Counted from the stretch's first letter, positions 27,095 to 37,447 are shown. The stretch is DNA of 64,000 nucleotides from Pedobacter sp. SYSU D00535 (GCF_017355855.1 NZ_JAFEWD010000004.1:186001-250000); one strand, 5' to 3'. Notes: a model not told the origin generated them from the letters alone. Numbers and translations: made by a program.

Positions 27095-29113
27095 TTGGAA
27101 AAATTTAATATCAGTGATGAATTGAGACGCCTGCAGGACCTGGAAGAAGGCCTCGGTCAAGGTCTTGTGGGTACATACCTTCTTGATTATAGTAGCCGGA
27201 TTGTATATGCAGACAAAATTCTATGTACGCTTTATGGTCTTGATTACGATGAGAACGGTATTCCCCTGGATGATTTTTTGAAGAACATCAAGGAAGAAGA
27301 TTTGGCTAAAGCGAATGAGAAGCGGAAAGCGCAGATTGACAAAAACCTACCCTACGAAATTGAATATCGGGTAAAGACGCATGATAACTCTACCCGATGG
27401 GTATTGGCGAGAGCGAGATCCAGAAAGGTAGATGACCGTATCTATTATGAGGGACTCGTGATTGATATCACCAAGGGCAAAGAAGCGGACATTGCCCTCA
27501 GCACGCAGAATAAGCTTATCAAAACTATCACAGATAATGCAACCTCTGCCTTATTTATGATGAACGCTGAAGGTTACTGTACTTTCATGAACAAAGCTGC
27601 GGAACAGATGTTCGGATACACATTTGAAGAGATAAGTTCCCGCCAGTTGCATTATATGATTCACCATCATTACCCTGATGGGCGGGAATATCCAATGAAA
27701 GATTGTCCACTCGATCGTGCGCTACCGCAAAATTTTGAGATTCGGGCTCATGAAGATCTTTTTTTTAGGAAAGACGGGACTCCTTTCCCGGTGTCTTGCG
27801 CCGCAAGTCCTATTTTCGAAAACGGCGTTCCTGTTGCTACGGTAGTTGAAGTGATGGATATCACGCCGCAAAAACACGCGGAAGAGATGCTGCGCAGAAA
27901 TGCGGAACGGTTGGAAGTTTTAAATTCAATCGGTATTTCGATCTCAGAGAGCCTCGACCTGAACGGTATTTTGCAAAAGGTAACTGATGCGACTACCAAG
28001 TTAACGGGAGCTAATTTTGGAGCGTTCTTTTATACCAGTACAAATCCTGAGGGCGAGAGTTTTCTGCTCTATACCTTATCGGGAGCCCCTAAAGAGGCTT
28101 TTGAATCTTTTGGTGCTCCTCGCAATACCGCTGTTTTTCACCCAACCTTCAGCGGCGAAGGAGTAGTAAGAGTGGACGATATAACGAAAGACCCTCGTTA
28201 TGGAAAAAATCCTCCGCATCACGGTATGCCTAAAGGGCATCTTCCTGTAGTGAGTTATTTAGCAGTGCCTGTTACCTCAAAGTCAGGAACGGTGATCGGT
28301 GGACTATTCTTTGGGCATAAAAAAGCCGGTGTTTTTACCGAGGAGCACGAGAAGATAGTACTGGGAGTTGCATCTCAGGCAGCAGTAGCTCTTGATAATG
28401 CTAAGCTTTATGAGGAAGTCCGGGTCCTGAATGCGAAAAAAGATGAGTTTATTGGGCTGGCTAGTCACGAGTTAAAAACACCCTTAACAAGTATAAGCGG
28501 CTATCTTCAAATCCTGTCTCGAAAGGAGGCAGAAAGCGGAAGCAACGAGTTTATCAATAAAACAATGAAGCAGGTAAATCGGCTCTCTTCATTGGTTTCT
28601 GATTTACTGGATGTATCTAAAATCCAAGCCGGTAAACTGGAGTTGAATTATGAGCAATTTCCGCTGGAAGACGTGTTGGAAGAAGCAATAGAAATTGTAG
28701 CGCATTCATCAGGCTCTCATAAAATTCTCTATGAACAGAAGCAGGAGGTGATAGTAGTTGCTGACCGGCAACGGATCGAACAGGTTGTTATTAATTTTCT
28801 TACTAATGCCATAAAGTATTCTCCAAAAGCAACCGAGGTGCGGGTAAGTACGGAAGTGGTAGAAGGGCAGGTGAAGGTTAGGGTTAAAGACTTCGGGATT
28901 GGAATCGCGGAAGGGCAGGAGGAAAAAATATTCTCCAGGTTTTATCGCGTAGAAGGGTTGAACCCCGGCATGTCTGGCCTTGGAATCGGCCTTTACATCT
29001 CGGCGGAGATCGTTAAGAGGCACCAGGGGGACATTGGTGTGCTGAGCAAGGTAGGAGAAGGAAGCACATTTTGGTTTAGCATTCCGCTGAAACAGGGCTT
29101 TAGCTTAAAGTAA
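27095..29113 (+). CDS. PAS-PAS-GAF sensor histidine kinase (orphan)
   Basis: A 672-residue soluble kinase with no membrane helix: PAS domain (about 15-130), second PAS (about 140-262, with MNAEGYCTFMNKAAEQMFGY), GAF (about 275-425, GEGVVRVDDITKD, LAVPVTS), HisKA with phospho-acceptor H458 (GLASHELKTP) and HATPase_c with N box NFLTNAIKYS, G1 DFGIGI and G2 GLGIGLYI. The start codon is TTG, chosen because AAGGAG lies 7 bases before it and no in-frame ATG precedes the first PAS domain. No response regulator is next to it. Confidence 0.93.
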   Translation: MEKFNISDELRRLQDLEEGLGQGLVGTYLLDYSSRIVYADKILCTLYGLDYDENGIPLDDFLKNIKEEDLAKANEKRKAQIDKNLPYEIEYRVKTHDNSTRWVLARARSRKVDDRIYYEGLVIDITKGKEADIALSTQNKLIKTITDNATSALFMMNAEGYCTFMNKAAEQMFGYTFEEISSRQLHYMIHHHYPDGREYPMKDCPLDRALPQNFEIRAHEDLFFRKDGTPFPVSCAASPIFENGVPVATVVEVMDITPQKHAEEMLRRNAERLEVLNSIGISISESLDLNGILQKVTDATTKLTGANFGAFFYTSTNPEGESFLLYTLSGAPKEAFESFGAPRNTAVFHPTFSGEGVVRVDDITKDPRYGKNPPHHGMPKGHLPVVSYLAVPVTSKSGTVIGGLFFGHKKAGVFTEEHEKIVLGVASQAAVALDNAKLYEEVRVLNAKKDEFIGLASHELKTPLTSISGYLQILSRKEAESGSNEFINKTMKQVNRLSSLVSDLLDVSKIQAGKLELNYEQFPLEDVLEEAIEIVAHSSGSHKILYEQKQEVIVVADRQRIEQVVINFLTNAIKYSPKATEVRVSTEVVEGQVKVRVKDFGIGIAEGQEEKIFSRFYRVEGLNPGMSGLGIGLYISAEIVKRHQGDIGVLSKVGEGSTFWFSIPLKQGFSLK

Positions 29114-29176
29114 TTTTTATTTTTACCTTGGTAAAGGTCTTTCTTGCTGGAAGTCCTCAACTTTAAAAATGTTTTT

Positions 29177-29941
29177 ATGTCGATCTCTAAGGAATCAGAA
29201 CTGGAAGGAATGAAGAGAGTAAGCGAAGCTGTTGCTTATACGCTGAGGGAAATGAGGAATCATGCGCGGCCTGGAATGTCGACTAAAGAACTGGATGAAT
29301 TTGGTGGACAACTGCTGGCGCAACTGGGAGCCAAATCGGCACCAGCGTTAACCTATGGGTTTCCAGGCTGGACTTGTATCAGCGTAAATAGTGAAGTAGC
29401 TCACGGGATTCCTTCAGCACAGAAGATACTAAAAGAAGGCGACCTCATCAATATCGACGTATCTGCCGAGCTCGACGGCTTCTGGTCAGATAACGGTGGA
29501 TCTTTTTTGATTGGACAAGGTAGGCCGGAAACTGAACGGTTGATAGAAGTTTCAAAGCAGATACTAAAAAAAGCCATTTTCAGCATTAAAGGAGGCGTGA
29601 AAATAGCGGACATCGGTGGCTTGATAGAGACCGAAGCCAAGAAAGCGGGCTATAAGGTGATCAAGAACTTAACCGGCCATGGAATTGGACGCGGCCTGCA
29701 TGAAGAACCAAGTGAAATAGCGAACTACCGCAATCGTTTCAACACGGCTCGCTTCAGAAAAAATTCTGTTGTCGCTATTGAGACTTTCATCTCTACCGAT
29801 TCAACAATTGCTAACACAGAAAGCGACGGATGGACCCTGGTGGGTAATAAGGGTGGCTTTGTGGCTCAGCATGAACATACTATCGTCGTTACTGGCGGTC
29901 GCCCCATTATACTTACGGAACTAAACGGGATTTGGAACTAG
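29177..29941 (+). CDS. map: Methionine aminopeptidase, type I
   Basis: A 254-residue metalloprotease that removes N-terminal Met from new proteins. All five metal ligands are visible in order: two Asp in IDVSAELDGFWSDNGG, His in TGHGIGRGLHEEP, Glu in VAIETFIS and Glu in QHEHTI. The ATG at 29177 begins MSISKESELEGMKR, which matches the family start; an in-frame TTG 33 bases earlier has no support. Many Bacteroidota carry more than one type I enzyme; this could be a secondary copy, since it is not in a ribosomal-protein operon. Confidence 0.93.
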   Translation: MSISKESELEGMKRVSEAVAYTLREMRNHARPGMSTKELDEFGGQLLAQLGAKSAPALTYGFPGWTCISVNSEVAHGIPSAQKILKEGDLINIDVSAELDGFWSDNGGSFLIGQGRPETERLIEVSKQILKKAIFSIKGGVKIADIGGLIETEAKKAGYKVIKNLTGHGIGRGLHEEPSEIANYRNRFNTARFRKNSVVAIETFISTDSTIANTESDGWTLVGNKGGFVAQHEHTIVVTGGRPIILTELNGIWN

Positions 29942-30019
29942 TCCGCGGGCAACAGGAGACTGCAGGACACTTCTGCCTCCCAATCCTGCTACATTTGTTG
30001 CCTGAATAATCAGGTAACC

Positions 30020-32917
30020 ATGTATTATAAACTTTCTGCTGCCGCTGCCCTTGTTATTTTTCTACTTTCTGCTGCGTTAACTTCGGCACAAACTATCGAC
30101 CTTAAGGGGAACTGGAAGTTCGCTATCGATCGGGCTGATCGGGGTGTCCAGGAAAAGTGGTTTCAGAAGTCTCTGAACGACCAAATTAAGTTGCCGGGTT
30201 CGATGAATGAGAACTTGAAAGGCGACGATATCACTCTCGAAACTAAGTGGACCGGCTCTATTTATGACAGCTCTTTTTATTTTAATCCCCGTCTTGCCAA
30301 ATATCGCCAACCCGGAAACATTCACATTCCCTTCTGGCTAAGCCCCTTGAAACATTATGTCGGTCCGGCGTGGTACCAAAAAGAGGTAGAAGTTCCAGCA
30401 AGCATGAACGGGAAAAGGTTGGTGCTGTATCTGGAAAGAAGTCATATTGAGACGCGGCTGTGGTTGGATGGGCAGGAAGTTGGTTTGCAGAACAGCTTGG
30501 TTGCACCTCATGAGTTCGATCTGGGAGCGCTTACCCCCGGTAGGCACCTGATCACATTACGAATCGACAACCGAATAAAGGACATTAATGTTGGTCCTGA
30601 CTCTCATAGCATTACGGATCATACGCAGGGCAACTGGAACGGCGTCATCGGGAAGATGGAGCTAAGAGCAGGTGAAAAGATTTTTGTCGAAGATGTCCAG
30701 ATCTATCCTGATGTAAAGAACCGGAAGGCTCGGGTCGAGCTTCTCCTGATAAATCAGCAATCTTCCAAGTTCTTCGGAAAGGTCTTGATTTCAGCTAGAA
30801 GCTTCAATTCAACAACGACGGATCAAACCAAAGTAGTGTCTGCCAGTGTGTTGGTAAAACCTGATTCAACGCAGCGTCTTGTTATTGAGCTTCCGTTTGA
30901 GTCCACCATGCAGACCTGGGATGAATTCAACCCGGCCTTGTATCAGCTTAGCATATCTCTTACTGGGAAAAAGGCTCTTGTGGAAAAGAAGGAAATACAG
31001 TTTGGGATGCGGGACTTTAAGATTGAAGGGAATCGGTTTTTGGTGAACGGTCGCCCGGTGTTTCTCAGAGGTACGGTTAATAATTGTGAGTTTCCGCTTA
31101 CTGGATATCCAGATATGGATGTTGCAGGCTGGGAGCGCATCTTTGCAATAGCAAAAGCCCACGGCTTAAACCATATGCGTTTTCATTCCTGGTGCCCACC
31201 GGAAGCGGCATTTATAGCAGCCGACAAAATCGGTTTTTACTTGCAGCCCGAGGGCCCTAGTTGGACAAACCACGGTCCGAAGCTGGGCCTGGGACAGCCG
31301 GTAGACAAATATCTTTACGAGGAAACCGACCGCATGATGAAGCATTATGGGAATTACGCTTCCTTCACCATGCTCTCGGCAGGAAATGAACCGGCCGGGA
31401 ATCAGGTTAAATACCTGAACGAGTTTGTAAATTACTGGAAGAAAAAAGACAGTCGCCGGGTGTACACCGGCATGTCAGTAGGAGGAAGCTGGCCGGTGGT
31501 GCCGAATGCAGAGTTCCAGGTAAGGGGAGGAGTGCGTGGGTTGGACTGGGCAAGACGCCCGGAATCCCTGTCAGATTACAGCGCAGGTATTGCCAGGTTT
31601 TCAGTGCCTTTTATTGCTCATGAGATGGGGCAGTGGTGTGCTTTTCCAAACTTTGCTGAGATCAAAAAATATACAGGTGCCTACCGGGCAAAGAACTTCG
31701 AGCTTTTTATGCAAGATTTGAAGGACCGGGGGATGGAGGATCAGGCGCAGGCGTTTCATTTGGCCTCAGGTAAACTACAGGCATTATGCTATAAAAATGA
31801 GATTGAAAAAGCATTGCGCACTCCCGGATATGGTGGTTTTCAATTGCTGGGATTACAAGACTTTCCCGGACAGGGAACTGCTCTGGTAGGGTTATTGGAT
31901 GCATTTTGGGACGAAAAGGGATACATCACGACTAAGGAATTTGCACGTTTTTGTAATTCGACCGTTCCTCTTGCCCGTTTGCCGAAGTTTGTGTTTTCAA
32001 GTACGGAACAGTTTGAGGCGGGTATCGATATTTTCCATTCCGGACCAGTAGCTCTGGATCGTCCCGTTTTAACCTGGACTATCAAAGACGAAAGCGGGAA
32101 GGTGTTCGGCGAGGGTGAGTTTAGACCTGAAAAAATTGAAAATGCGAACGGTATTCCTGTCGGTAAAATTACCCTTTCACTGAATTCAGTTGAGAAGGCA
32201 GCTAAGCTTAATCTGGAAGTTGCTGTGAACGGTACCAATTGCGTTAACGATTGGGATTTTTGGGTGTATCCGGAAACGGTACAATCGAAGAGCAGCGGCA
32301 TTTACTACACTACCGCGCTGGATGACAAAGCAAAGGCGATATTGAATAAAGGCGGTAAAGTATTCTTAAATGCTGCAGGGAAAGTGATCAAAGGGAAAGA
32401 AGTAGCTATGCACTTTCTTCCGGTTTTCTGGAATACTTCCTGGTTCAAAATGCGCCCGCCGCATGTCACCGGTATGCTCATTCAAGAAGATAGTCCTGCT
32501 TTCGCAGATTTTCCTACTGATTTTCACAGTGATCTTCAGTGGTGGGAGATCGCGAACCGCTCGCAGGTGATGGTACTTGAAGATTTTCCTGTTGGATTTA
32601 AGCCATTGGTGCAACCTATTGATACGTGGTTTCTGAACCGTCGGTTAGGACTGATTTACGAAGCTGCGGTAGGGAAAGGAAAGCTGATTGTTTCCAGCGC
32701 AGATCTGGGGCCTGATCTAAAAGATAAACCAGCTGCGAAACAGCTTTACAACAGTTTGTTGAACTATATGTCTTCAGCCAAATTCAATCCTTCCACGCAA
32801 GTAAGTTTTGATGTGGTAAAGGATGTCTTTGTCAGTCCATCTAAAGAGGAAGTTAAGAATTACACAAAGGACAGTCCGGATGAATTGAAGCCAAATTCTA
32901 ATCAGAATAAGATATAG
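30020..32917 (+). CDS. Secreted glycoside hydrolase family 2 enzyme
   Basis: A 965-residue enzyme: signal peptide (about 1-23, ending TSAQ), sugar-binding jelly roll (about 30-215), immunoglobulin-like domain (about 220-335), TIM barrel (about 340-640) and C-terminal beta domains. The acid/base is E457 in LSAGNEPAGN and the likely nucleophile is E535 in FIAHEMGQW. GH2 covers beta-galactosidases, mannosidases, glucuronidases and related enzymes; the substrate cannot be named from sequence. No SusC/SusD pair is nearby, so it is not in a typical polysaccharide locus. Confidence 0.9.
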   Translation: MYYKLSAAAALVIFLLSAALTSAQTIDLKGNWKFAIDRADRGVQEKWFQKSLNDQIKLPGSMNENLKGDDITLETKWTGSIYDSSFYFNPRLAKYRQPGNIHIPFWLSPLKHYVGPAWYQKEVEVPASMNGKRLVLYLERSHIETRLWLDGQEVGLQNSLVAPHEFDLGALTPGRHLITLRIDNRIKDINVGPDSHSITDHTQGNWNGVIGKMELRAGEKIFVEDVQIYPDVKNRKARVELLLINQQSSKFFGKVLISARSFNSTTTDQTKVVSASVLVKPDSTQRLVIELPFESTMQTWDEFNPALYQLSISLTGKKALVEKKEIQFGMRDFKIEGNRFLVNGRPVFLRGTVNNCEFPLTGYPDMDVAGWERIFAIAKAHGLNHMRFHSWCPPEAAFIAADKIGFYLQPEGPSWTNHGPKLGLGQPVDKYLYEETDRMMKHYGNYASFTMLSAGNEPAGNQVKYLNEFVNYWKKKDSRRVYTGMSVGGSWPVVPNAEFQVRGGVRGLDWARRPESLSDYSAGIARFSVPFIAHEMGQWCAFPNFAEIKKYTGAYRAKNFELFMQDLKDRGMEDQAQAFHLASGKLQALCYKNEIEKALRTPGYGGFQLLGLQDFPGQGTALVGLLDAFWDEKGYITTKEFARFCNSTVPLARLPKFVFSSTEQFEAGIDIFHSGPVALDRPVLTWTIKDESGKVFGEGEFRPEKIENANGIPVGKITLSLNSVEKAAKLNLEVAVNGTNCVNDWDFWVYPETVQSKSSGIYYTTALDDKAKAILNKGGKVFLNAAGKVIKGKEVAMHFLPVFWNTSWFKMRPPHVTGMLIQEDSPAFADFPTDFHSDLQWWEIANRSQVMVLEDFPVGFKPLVQPIDTWFLNRRLGLIYEAAVGKGKLIVSSADLGPDLKDKPAAKQLYNSLLNYMSSAKFNPSTQVSFDVVKDVFVSPSKEEVKNYTKDSPDELKPNSNQNKI

Positions 32918-32948
32918 CTGCGGATAAAAAGGTGATTTACTCTACTTC

Positions 32949-33045
32949 AGGTCTTATCTAAGCCGGATTGCAGCGGATACCGCGTGGCTAAGGCCTCGCG
33001 AGGGATTGGGACAGGCCGAGCAGTATGAGCGGAAAGCCGGACTGC
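32949..33045 (-). repeat. Dispersed intergenic repeat, copy C (inverted)
   Basis: Read on the minus strand it carries CAGTCCGGC, CCGCTCATAC, CGCGGTATCCGC and CTTAGATAAGACCT in the same order as copies A and B. It also has the outer GCCGGATTGCAG.../...AGCCGGACTGCAG arms. It sits between two convergent 3' ends (GH2 and the RND pump). Confidence 0.7.
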
Positions 33046-33082
33046 AGCTGGAATGAAAGTAGAACGGTCGCTTCCAAATAAA

Positions 33083-33111
33083 AAAGGGGGAGCCCCCCGG
33101 CATCCCCCTTT
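33083..33111 (-). terminator. Intrinsic terminator of the RND efflux operon
   Basis: On the minus strand AAAGGGGGA pairs with TCCCCCTTT around an 11-base G-rich loop and is followed by TTTTATTT. It lies about 28 bases past the stop of the RND gene. Confidence 0.8.
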
Positions 33112-33139
33112 CACTCAAACTAAACCAACAGGTTTGTTT

Positions 33140-36100
33140 TTAATAGTCCAGTTCCAATTCCTTTTTAGGTTCGGTAACTGGTGTTTCTTCGTACAACATC
33201 GCTTCGATGTCGTCTTTCTTTTTGTTCTTGCTGAACTTCTTGATGATCTTATCGAATGCCTCGTAAACTACCGGTACCACGATCAGTGTCAGGAAGAGCG
33301 AACTCACCAGTCCACCGATGATTACCCAGGCCAGACCGTTTTTCCATTCTGCACCGGCTCCTTTTGCAATCGCAATCGGAAGCATACCGATCACCATGGC
33401 GATGGTAGTCATGAGGATTGGACGCAGACGGGCGTGGTTAGCATTGATAAGCGCCTGACGTACCGACTTGCCTTCTGCAATCTGCTGGTTGGTAAAGTCG
33501 ACCAGGATGATCGCGTTCTTCGCCACCAGACCGATCAGCATGATCAGACCCAGGATGGTGAAGATGTTCAGCGAGTTGTTAGTCAATGCTAGCGCCAGTA
33601 ATGCCCCGATGATGGAAAGCGGAATAGAGAACAATACCACAAACGGGTGCACATAGTTGTTGTATAATGCCACCATGATCAGGTAAACCAACACGATAGA
33701 CATGATCAGCGCCACTCCCAGGGTTCCGAAACCTTCTGACTGGTTTTCCATATCACCACCGAAGATGTAGTTTACACCGGCAGGACGAGGAAGATCTTTG
33801 ATCTGCGCGTCAAGCTCAGTAAATACTGTTCCGGATGGACGACCTACCACCTGTGATTGCACAGAGATCTTTGTCGTTTTATCCTGACGTTCCAGCTGTG
33901 AAGGGCCTGAACCTTCGGTTACTGTTGCAAACTGATCCAATTTGATCTTCTGTCCTGAAGCATTGATGAAAGTCAACTCTTTCACGTCCTCAATGCTTTT
34001 ACGGTTGAAGTTGTCTAAACGGATGTTGATATCATACTCGTACTCACCCTGACGGAATTTTGAATTGGTATTACCGTTAAACGCAGTCTGCATGGTAGCA
34101 CCAACAGTTTGAAGATTTAGTCCAAGTGAAGACATTTTATCTCTGTCGACCTGAACCTGAACCTCCGGGTTACCACCTTCTACGGAAAGTTTAATCTCGG
34201 TGGTTCCCTCAATTTTCGCCAGTTTCCCTTTTACTACTTCCGCAAATTTCATCACACTATCGAGCTCGCTACCGCGTACAATTACTTCTACCGGCGAGCG
34301 CTCGGCCATACCCAGGATACTTACCGGAGTGGTTTTTACCTTAGCTCCCACAAGTTGTTGGGCAAGTTCTTTTTTGATCTTAGCCGCATACACATCTGAA
34401 CGGTCAGTACGCTCGGTAGCGGGCACCAGTCTTACTGTAATTTCTGATGAGTAAGCCGGTGCCTGTTGTGCCCCGGAACCATCACTTGACTGTCCTACCG
34501 TCGTAATCAGACGGGTGATCTCCGGTTTGCTACTCAGGATCTGCTCTGCTTTAGAGGTGATCAGGTTAGTCTGTTCGATAGAAGCATCTTTAGGAAGCTC
34601 GATCTGAACGATAAACTCACCACGGTCACTCTTAGGGAAGAACTCAGTTCCAATGTATCCAGCGCCAATGAGGGCGAAGGATGCGAACAGAAGTGCTACG
34701 GTTCCGCCAATTACTGTCTTTTTATGAGCTAGTGACCATTCCAGAAGGCCAGTAACCCAAGCTGTAAACCTATCGAGTTGTTTCTCAAACGCCAGGATGA
34801 TACGCTCAAAGAAGTTCTTTCCCTGGATGTGCTCCAGTTTTCCAAAACGAGAGGAAAGCAGTGGCACAATGGTAAACGAAGCCAGCAAACTAAGCAGGGT
34901 AGCTATAATTACCACCATACAGAACTGGCGAAGAATGTCGGATACCAACCCTGTACTGATAGCGATCGGAAAGAACACCACCACAATTACCAGGGTAATA
35001 GAGGTAACGGTAAACCCGATCTCTTTCGTTGCCTCGTAAGCAGCCTTCACCCGGTTTTTACCCATCTCCATGTGGCGGTAAATGTTTTCCAATACCACGA
35101 TGGCGTCATCGACCAAGATACCAACCACCAGAGATAGTCCCAGCAGCGACATCAGGTTCAGTGTGTAACCCAGCATGTTGATACCGATAAAGGTTGCGAT
35201 CAACGAAGCCGGAATAGCCACCATTACGATTGCTGCATTTCTTAAGCTGTGTAAGAAGAAAAGCATCACGAACGCAACCAGGATAACCGCTATGAACAAG
35301 TCGTGAATAACTGCATCCGCTGACTCCAGCGTGTAAACAGAGCTATCGTTAGCGATTGTCAGGTTTAGTGCAATATTTTTGTATTCACCTGTCAGATTAG
35401 CAATGCTTGTTTTAACTCCTTCACTCACTTTTACAGCGTTGGCATCACTCTGTTTGATGATTTGCAAAGCAATAGCCGACTGACGGTCAACCCGTGCAAT
35501 TTTTTCAACGTCTTTTTGTGTGTCTTGCACTTCTGCAATATCTCCTAAACGAACCTGTACGCCGCTTTTATCAGATACAACCAAGTTTCTCAATTCGTCG
35601 ATGCTCGCATATTTACCAGAAAGACGGACAAGAATGTCGCGGTTTTCTGTACGGATACTACCGGTAGGGAAGTCCAGATTTGAGGTTTGAATTGCTTGCT
35701 GAACAGCCAGTAGAGACAGTCCGTACGCTTCCAATTTGTTCTCATCGATATTCACCTGGATCTCACGCTCACGACCTCCGATGATGTTTACCTGCGCTAC
35801 CCCTTCAACACGTGAAATAGTTGGTACGATGCGGTTCTCGATCAGATCGAAGAACTGTGCATCATCCATCTTTGCAGTAGCCGACATAGTAATGATCGGA
35901 AGATCATCAAGGGAGAACTTATTTACCGAAGGAGCTTCAACATCATCCGGCAGTTCTGCCAGGATCGAATTTACTTTCCTTTGCGCATCGTTCATCGAGA
36001 TGTCGACGTTTGTTCCTGTTTTCAACTGAATGGTTACCAGGGACAAACTCTCGTATGAAGTTGCTGTGATCTTTTTGATATTTTCCATAGAGGAAACCGC

Positions 36101-36307
36101 GTCCTCTACTTTTTTAGTCACGGTGTTTTCCACTTCACTTGGTGAAGCACCGGGATATATTGTGACTACAGATACTACTGAAGGAGAGAATTTCGGAAGC
36201 ATCTCGTAATTCAGCGACTTGTAGCTTATGAAGCCAAGCAAAGAGAGTACTGTAAAAAGTACCACTACTATAGTTGGTCGTTTTATCGATATTTCAGCTA
36301 TTTTCAT
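33140..36307 (-). CDS. RND efflux pump inner-membrane subunit (AcrB/MexB, HAE1 type)
   Basis: A 1055-residue proton-driven exporter with the usual two halves of six membrane segments and two large periplasmic loops. The proton-relay pair D400-D401 is present in GILVDDAIVVLENIYRHME, and the second half has GLVAKNAIILVDFTNQ. It would form a tripartite pump with the upstream MFP and TolC genes. Likely substrates are drugs, dyes or bile-like compounds, by family. It starts 67 bases after the MFP stop and ends at a strong terminator. Confidence 0.96.
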   Translation of the reverse strand: MKIAEISIKRPTIVVVLFTVLSLLGFISYKSLNYEMLPKFSPSVVSVVTIYPGASPSEVENTVTKKVEDAVSSMENIKKITATSYESLSLVTIQLKTGTNVDISMNDAQRKVNSILAELPDDVEAPSVNKFSLDDLPIITMSATAKMDDAQFFDLIENRIVPTISRVEGVAQVNIIGGREREIQVNIDENKLEAYGLSLLAVQQAIQTSNLDFPTGSIRTENRDILVRLSGKYASIDELRNLVVSDKSGVQVRLGDIAEVQDTQKDVEKIARVDRQSAIALQIIKQSDANAVKVSEGVKTSIANLTGEYKNIALNLTIANDSSVYTLESADAVIHDLFIAVILVAFVMLFFLHSLRNAAIVMVAIPASLIATFIGINMLGYTLNLMSLLGLSLVVGILVDDAIVVLENIYRHMEMGKNRVKAAYEATKEIGFTVTSITLVIVVVFFPIAISTGLVSDILRQFCMVVIIATLLSLLASFTIVPLLSSRFGKLEHIQGKNFFERIILAFEKQLDRFTAWVTGLLEWSLAHKKTVIGGTVALLFASFALIGAGYIGTEFFPKSDRGEFIVQIELPKDASIEQTNLITSKAEQILSSKPEITRLITTVGQSSDGSGAQQAPAYSSEITVRLVPATERTDRSDVYAAKIKKELAQQLVGAKVKTTPVSILGMAERSPVEVIVRGSELDSVMKFAEVVKGKLAKIEGTTEIKLSVEGGNPEVQVQVDRDKMSSLGLNLQTVGATMQTAFNGNTNSKFRQGEYEYDINIRLDNFNRKSIEDVKELTFINASGQKIKLDQFATVTEGSGPSQLERQDKTTKISVQSQVVGRPSGTVFTELDAQIKDLPRPAGVNYIFGGDMENQSEGFGTLGVALIMSIVLVYLIMVALYNNYVHPFVVLFSIPLSIIGALLALALTNNSLNIFTILGLIMLIGLVAKNAIILVDFTNQQIAEGKSVRQALINANHARLRPILMTTIAMVIGMLPIAIAKGAGAEWKNGLAWVIIGGLVSSLFLTLIVVPVVYEAFDKIIKKFSKNKKKDDIEAMLYEETPVTEPKKELELDY

Positions 36308-36374
36308 TTCTGTTTTTCTTTATAGGGGGAAACTTCTGTATTTAAAAGCGTCCCCTTTGACCTTACCCCTTACC

Positions 36375-37439
36375 TTATTTTACAGGCTGCACTTCAGTTC
36401 CGTCTACCAGGTTAATTTGTCCGCTGGTAATTACGGTTTCACCCTCAGTAAGTCCGTCAAGGATTTCCACGCGCTCGCCAAAAATCCTTCCTGCAGTAAC
36501 CTTGCGCTCTTTGGCTTTATTTCCTTCCAGAACATATACCTTGTTGCTGTTTACACTACCCACAAAAGCTGTTCTTGGAACTGTAAGCGCTGCGCTTTGC
36601 TGAGGGAAATCAAACACTGCGGTACCATACATACCCGCTTTCAATTGTCCTGCAGAGCCGTTGCTAACTTCAACTTCAACAGGGAAGTTTAAGCTTGCAT
36701 CTGCTTTAGGAGCGATGAAGCTTACTCTTCCACTGAAGGAGCTGTTAGGAAACACGTTTGATTTAATCATCACCCGGTCGCCGATTTTAAGGTTAACCAC
36801 TTGGGTCTCATTTGCTGTAACTTTCAGCTTTAATTTTGACACGTCAACAATTTCGAAAAGCTGGGCTCCAACGTTTACGTATGAACCTTGCTCAACAAAT
36901 CGCTTGTTCACAATTCCGGAGATTGGTGCTTTCACGTTAGCATCGCCTGATCGGATGCTTGCTGCATCTAAACGAGCTTTTGATGTGCGAACGTTTAACC
37001 GAGCGTTGTCAAGCTGTTGCTGAGTTACACCGCCGGTTTTAAACGAGCTTTCAAATCTTTCTAAATCTCTTACTGCATTTTGGTAAGTGGCTCTTGCCGT
37101 TTCCACATCCACATTTAGCAGATCCGCTTCGATACGTGCAACTACCTGGCCTTTTGAAACCCTTGAACCTTCATCTACCAGGAGACGTGTCACCCGGCCA
37201 GCGTTTTCTGATGCAAGAGTCAAGTCCTGATTAGGAGCAAAAGTGCCGTTAGAGCTGAAATCCAGATTGATGTCTGTTCGGCCAACTTTCTCAGTATTTA
37301 CAGCTACCGCACCTGAATTACCTGAAGCTACAACGGCTGTGGCCGCCGCGTTTTTCTTTTTGTTGTTACTCAGTACCCATCCTACTAGAAACAGGACAAC
37401 AATTACTGATAATATTGTTATTAGGCCTCTCTTTTTCAT
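36375..37439 (-). CDS. RND efflux periplasmic adaptor (MFP/HlyD family)
   Basis: A 354-residue adaptor with an N-terminal membrane anchor (about 7-24), split lipoyl domain (ENAGRVTRLLVDEGSRVSKG and VKAPISGIVNKRFVEQG), a short coiled-coil hairpin (about 105-150) and beta-barrel and membrane-proximal domains ending SGQINLVDGTEV. It joins the RND subunit to TolC. It is 8 bases downstream of the TolC gene. Confidence 0.95.
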   Translation of the reverse strand: MKKRGLITILSVIVVLFLVGWVLSNNKKKNAAATAVVASGNSGAVAVNTEKVGRTDINLDFSSNGTFAPNQDLTLASENAGRVTRLLVDEGSRVSKGQVVARIEADLLNVDVETARATYQNAVRDLERFESSFKTGGVTQQQLDNARLNVRTSKARLDAASIRSGDANVKAPISGIVNKRFVEQGSYVNVGAQLFEIVDVSKLKLKVTANETQVVNLKIGDRVMIKSNVFPNSSFSGRVSFIAPKADASLNFPVEVEVSNGSAGQLKAGMYGTAVFDFPQQSAALTVPRTAFVGSVNSNKVYVLEGNKAKERKVTAGRIFGERVEILDGLTEGETVITSGQINLVDGTEVQPVK

Positions 37440-37447
37440 CTTATTTA

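Noticed and set aside
34778-35137. Plus-strand frames of up to 119 codons inside the RND gene
   Set aside because: They are complements of the transporter's codon pattern and have no domain or start signal.
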